From: Rickettsiales bacterium
GTDB taxonomy: Bacteria > Pseudomonadota > Alphaproteobacteria > Rickettsiales > UBA1997
Reading direction: 5' to 3'
DNA: 6,523 nucleotides
NCBI GenBank assembly: GCA_031255235.1
Contig: JAIRSX010000089.1
Coordinates: 1 to 6,523 of the forward strand
This document shows positions 5,056 through 6,523 of the stretch, piece after piece. The notes beneath the pieces are model-generated. The model was not told where the DNA came from and made no database searches. It saw nothing but the letters and a program-made list of their open reading frames with translations. The translations under genes were made by a program, and so were the position numbers. Every line of letters starts with the position of its first letter. The stretch's first letter is position 1.

Positions 5056-6261
5056 ATGACTAAGATAGTATTGGTTGAAAATGTACACCAAGTTGCAATT
5101 GACTTGTTGAAGAAACGTGGTTTTAATGATATAACTTTAATAAAAGATAGCCCAAAGGAGGACGATCTAATTAAAATTATGGAGACCGCAGATGTAATAG
5201 GTATCAGGACGAGAACGAAACTTACAAAAGAGGTGCTAAAACATGCGAAAAATATCATGGCGGTATGTACTGCATGTATTGGAACAGACCAAATTGATTT
5301 GAACTTTGCGAGAGATATGGGAATTCCATGTTTTAATGCTCCATTTGGAAACACAAGAAGTGTTGCCGAATTGACTATTGGTGAGATGTTAATGCTGGCG
5401 AGGGAGATTCCAGATAAAGATGCGAAAGCGAAAAAGGGTATTTGGGATAAAAGTTTGGGTGAGTGTTTTGAGGTAAAAGGTAAAACATTAGGAATTATTG
5501 GCTATGGACATATTGGCAGTCAGGTTGGTGTTTTGGCGGAAGCATTAAGTATGAATGTTATATATTATGATGTTGAGAAAAAACAAAGTTTTGGTAAGGC
5601 AACACCGGTTACCACACTGGAGGAATTATTGAAAAATAGTGATATAGTTACCATACATGTACCAAATTTGCCTTCTACTTACGATATGATCGGTAAAAAA
5701 GAGTTCGCGTTAATGAAAAAGAATGGTATTTTTATAAATAATGCCAGAGGAAATGTTGTTGATTTTGATGCTTTGTGTGAAGCGTTGGATAACAAGATGC
5801 TAATGGGTGTTGCTTGTGATGCTTATAAAAAAGAACCTAAAAACAAGGACGAGGAATTGGAAACGCCTTTGAGAAAATATAATAATGTTATTATAACCCC
5901 ACATATTGGAGGTATGACAGCAGAAGCACAGGTAGCGATGGCACTTGATATGGCAGAAAAAATGGCGAACTACTTACAATATGGCAGTACGGAAGGTGCA
6001 GTGAATTTTCCACAGGTATCATTAGGACAAAAAGGAATAGATACTGTAAGGATTTTACATATACATGAAAATATAGCGGGTGTTATGAAGGACATTAATC
6101 ATATTTTTGGAAAATATAATGTAAATGTTGATAAGCAATATTTGGATACCTATAAAGATATTGGGTTTGTTGCAAGTGATATTAGAAAAGACGAATTTAA
6201 AGATGAAATTATTAATGAATTGAAAAAGGTTAAGACAACTAAGAGGGTTGCGGTAATATAA
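5056..6261 (+). CDS. serA: D-3-phosphoglycerate dehydrogenase (short, ACT-containing form)
   Basis: SerA oxidises 3-phosphoglycerate to 3-phosphohydroxypyruvate with NAD+, the first committed step of serine synthesis. The 401-residue protein follows the E. coli type in length and order. An N-terminal substrate-binding half has CIGTDQIDL (74-82) and NAPFGNTRSVAEL (94-106). The Rossmann domain has GIIGYGHIGSQ (146-156) and D172 as likely NAD ribose ligand. The catalytic triad is R231 in NNARGNVVD, E260 in YKKEP and H283 in TPHIGG. The C-terminal ACT domain runs from about 330 to 401. Within it, HIHEN (335-339) and N357 in YNVNV match the serine-binding residues of E. coli SerA, so feedback inhibition by serine is plausible. 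It lacks the intervening domain of the long form (about 530 residues). Confidence 0.97.
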   Translation: MTKIVLVENVHQVAIDLLKKRGFNDITLIKDSPKEDDLIKIMETADVIGIRTRTKLTKEVLKHAKNIMAVCTACIGTDQIDLNFARDMGIPCFNAPFGNTRSVAELTIGEMLMLAREIPDKDAKAKKGIWDKSLGECFEVKGKTLGIIGYGHIGSQVGVLAEALSMNVIYYDVEKKQSFGKATPVTTLEELLKNSDIVTIHVPNLPSTYDMIGKKEFALMKKNGIFINNARGNVVDFDALCEALDNKMLMGVACDAYKKEPKNKDEELETPLRKYNNVIITPHIGGMTAEAQVAMALDMAEKMANYLQYGSTEGAVNFPQVSLGQKGIDTVRILHIHENIAGVMKDINHIFGKYNVNVDKQYLDTYKDIGFVASDIRKDEFKDEIINELKKVKTTKRVAVI

Positions 6262-6288
6262 ATTCTTTTTCTTTAAAGGGAAGTATTA

Positions 6289-6396
6289 ATGGATGATGGA
6301 GGGTTTGGGTATATCATCATGCCCTCTCTCCAATTATCTATTCCTATCTTTCTCTTTTCATTTATCACATACAGATCGTGTATTTTCGTTTATTAG
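6289..6396 (+). CDS. Doubtful 35-codon ORF with a hydrophobic stretch
   Basis: ATG 6289 to TAG 6394-6396 encodes 35 residues beginning MDDGGFGYIIMPS. A hydrophobic run of about 20 residues follows that could span a membrane. AAAGGGAAG (6275-6283) is a reasonable Shine-Dalgarno sequence. I do not recognise the peptide. The first third overlaps a hairpin that may be the serA terminator, and a hydrophobic peptide from T-rich DNA is expected by chance, so this is probably not a gene. Confidence 0.15.
   Translation: MDDGGFGYIIMPSLQLSIPIFLFSFITYRSCIFVY
6307..6324 (+). terminator. Hairpin downstream of serA, weak terminator candidate
   Basis: GGGTAT (6307-6312) pairs with ATGCCC (6319-6324), including one G-U pair, around a 6-nt ATCATC loop, 45 bp after the serA stop. 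A pyrimidine-rich TCTCTCC and later T-rich stretch follow, but not an uninterrupted T run, so termination would be inefficient or factor-dependent. It is the only GC-containing hairpin after the serine genes. Confidence 0.3.
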
Positions 6397-6440
6397 ACCT
6401 CCTGCACATATAATTCTTTACATTTTAATATTTTTTTAAT

Positions 6441-6460
6441 ATTGATATATTAATATCAAT
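6441..6460. promoter_or_regulatory. Perfect 8-bp inverted repeat before the terminal gene
   Basis: ATTGATAT (6441-6448) and ATATCAAT (6453-6460) flank ATTA, 12 bp before the ATG at 6473. It may be an operator or a short hairpin in the leader of the probable transposase gene. AT-rich composition makes such palindromes easier to get by chance. Confidence 0.3.
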
Positions 6461-6472
6461 AAATAATAAATA

Positions 6473-6523
6473 ATGTCCAAATGGGATTATGTTAAAAATC
6501 TAAACAATGAAGACTTTAGAAGA
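6473..6523 (+). CDS. N-terminus of a probable transposase (truncated by window edge)
   Basis: The ATG at 6473 opens a frame that runs off the window after 17 codons: MSKWDYVKNLNNEDFRR. The pattern of a short helix followed by L-[ND]-[NDS]-E-x-F-[RK]-R is what begins many IS5-superfamily transposases with an N-terminal helix-turn-helix, where the next residues are usually LTG[VI]. Only 17 residues are visible, so this is a resemblance, not an identification. No Shine-Dalgarno sequence is seen in the A/T-only leader. Confidence 0.4.
   Translation, partial: MSKWDYVKNLNNEDFRR

Larger units (their letters stand above)
6395..6523 (+). mobile_element. Possible left end of an insertion sequence (IS5-like superfamily), cut by window edge
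   Basis: The transposase-like reading frame at 6473 is preceded by about 75 bp of very AT-rich non-coding DNA. Just before that is AGACCTCCTGCACATA (6395-6410), which has the look of an IS5-superfamily terminal repeat. I cannot confirm the boundary because the right end is outside the window. The remaining non-coding sequence contains the palindrome at 6441-6460. Confidence 0.3.

Noticed and set aside
1..6523. CRISPR array, tRNA, or defence system
   Set aside because: No set of regularly spaced 20-40 bp repeats, no cloverleaf-like segment and no nuclease or helicase-type defence genes are visible. The only periodic repeats are the short arrays near mraZ.

Overview
The window is a stretch of an AT-rich bacterial chromosome (roughly one third G+C by eye, not computed). 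It holds seven complete protein-coding genes, the 3' end of a ribosomal protein gene at the left edge and the first codons of a probable transposase at the right edge. fabZ, mraZ, rsmI and bacterial-type rpsQ show it is a bacterium. The tail of S17, the RsmI sequence and the alphaproteobacterial/Methanosarcina-type SerC next to serA lean weakly towards an AT-rich alphaproteobacterial-like lineage, but I would not assign a taxon. Gene order is scrambled relative to classical bacterial clusters: rpsQ is not followed by rplN, mraZ is outside a dcw cluster, and fabZ is outside an lpx cluster. This suggests a rearranged genome.

Layout: 1-120, end of rpsQ (+). 133-876, AlkD-like DNA alkylation repair protein (+). 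933-1391, fabZ (+), which converges tail-to-tail with 1388-1993 (-), a SAM methyltransferase with a DOT1-like signature; their stop codons overlap in one TTAA. 1994-2231, a divergent regulatory region with a perfect TATAAT and three CCATAA repeats at exact 10-bp spacing, a probable MraZ operator. 2232-2675, mraZ (+). 2676-2963, a non-coding stretch with a 30-bp-period duplication of the mraZ 3' end, a long-range inverted repeat and an extended -10 just before rsmI. 2964-3764, rsmI (+). 3765-3920, a spacer with a good sigma70-type promoter carrying two inverted repeats. 3921-4967, serC (+). 5056-6261, serA (+). 6262-6472, mostly non-coding, with a hairpin, a doubtful 35-codon ORF and a possible insertion-sequence end. 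6473 onward, the start of a probable transposase.

Functional links: SerA oxidises 3-phosphoglycerate and SerC aminates the product, the first two steps of serine synthesis; serB is not in the window. RsmI 2'-O-methylates 16S rRNA C1402, the nucleotide whose base is N4-methylated by RsmH, the usual downstream neighbour of mraZ. Here mraZ is followed by rsmI instead. No complete defence system, CRISPR array or tRNA is present. The signals most worth following are the period-10 repeat array before mraZ, the DOT1-like methyltransferase, and the broken ribosomal operon.
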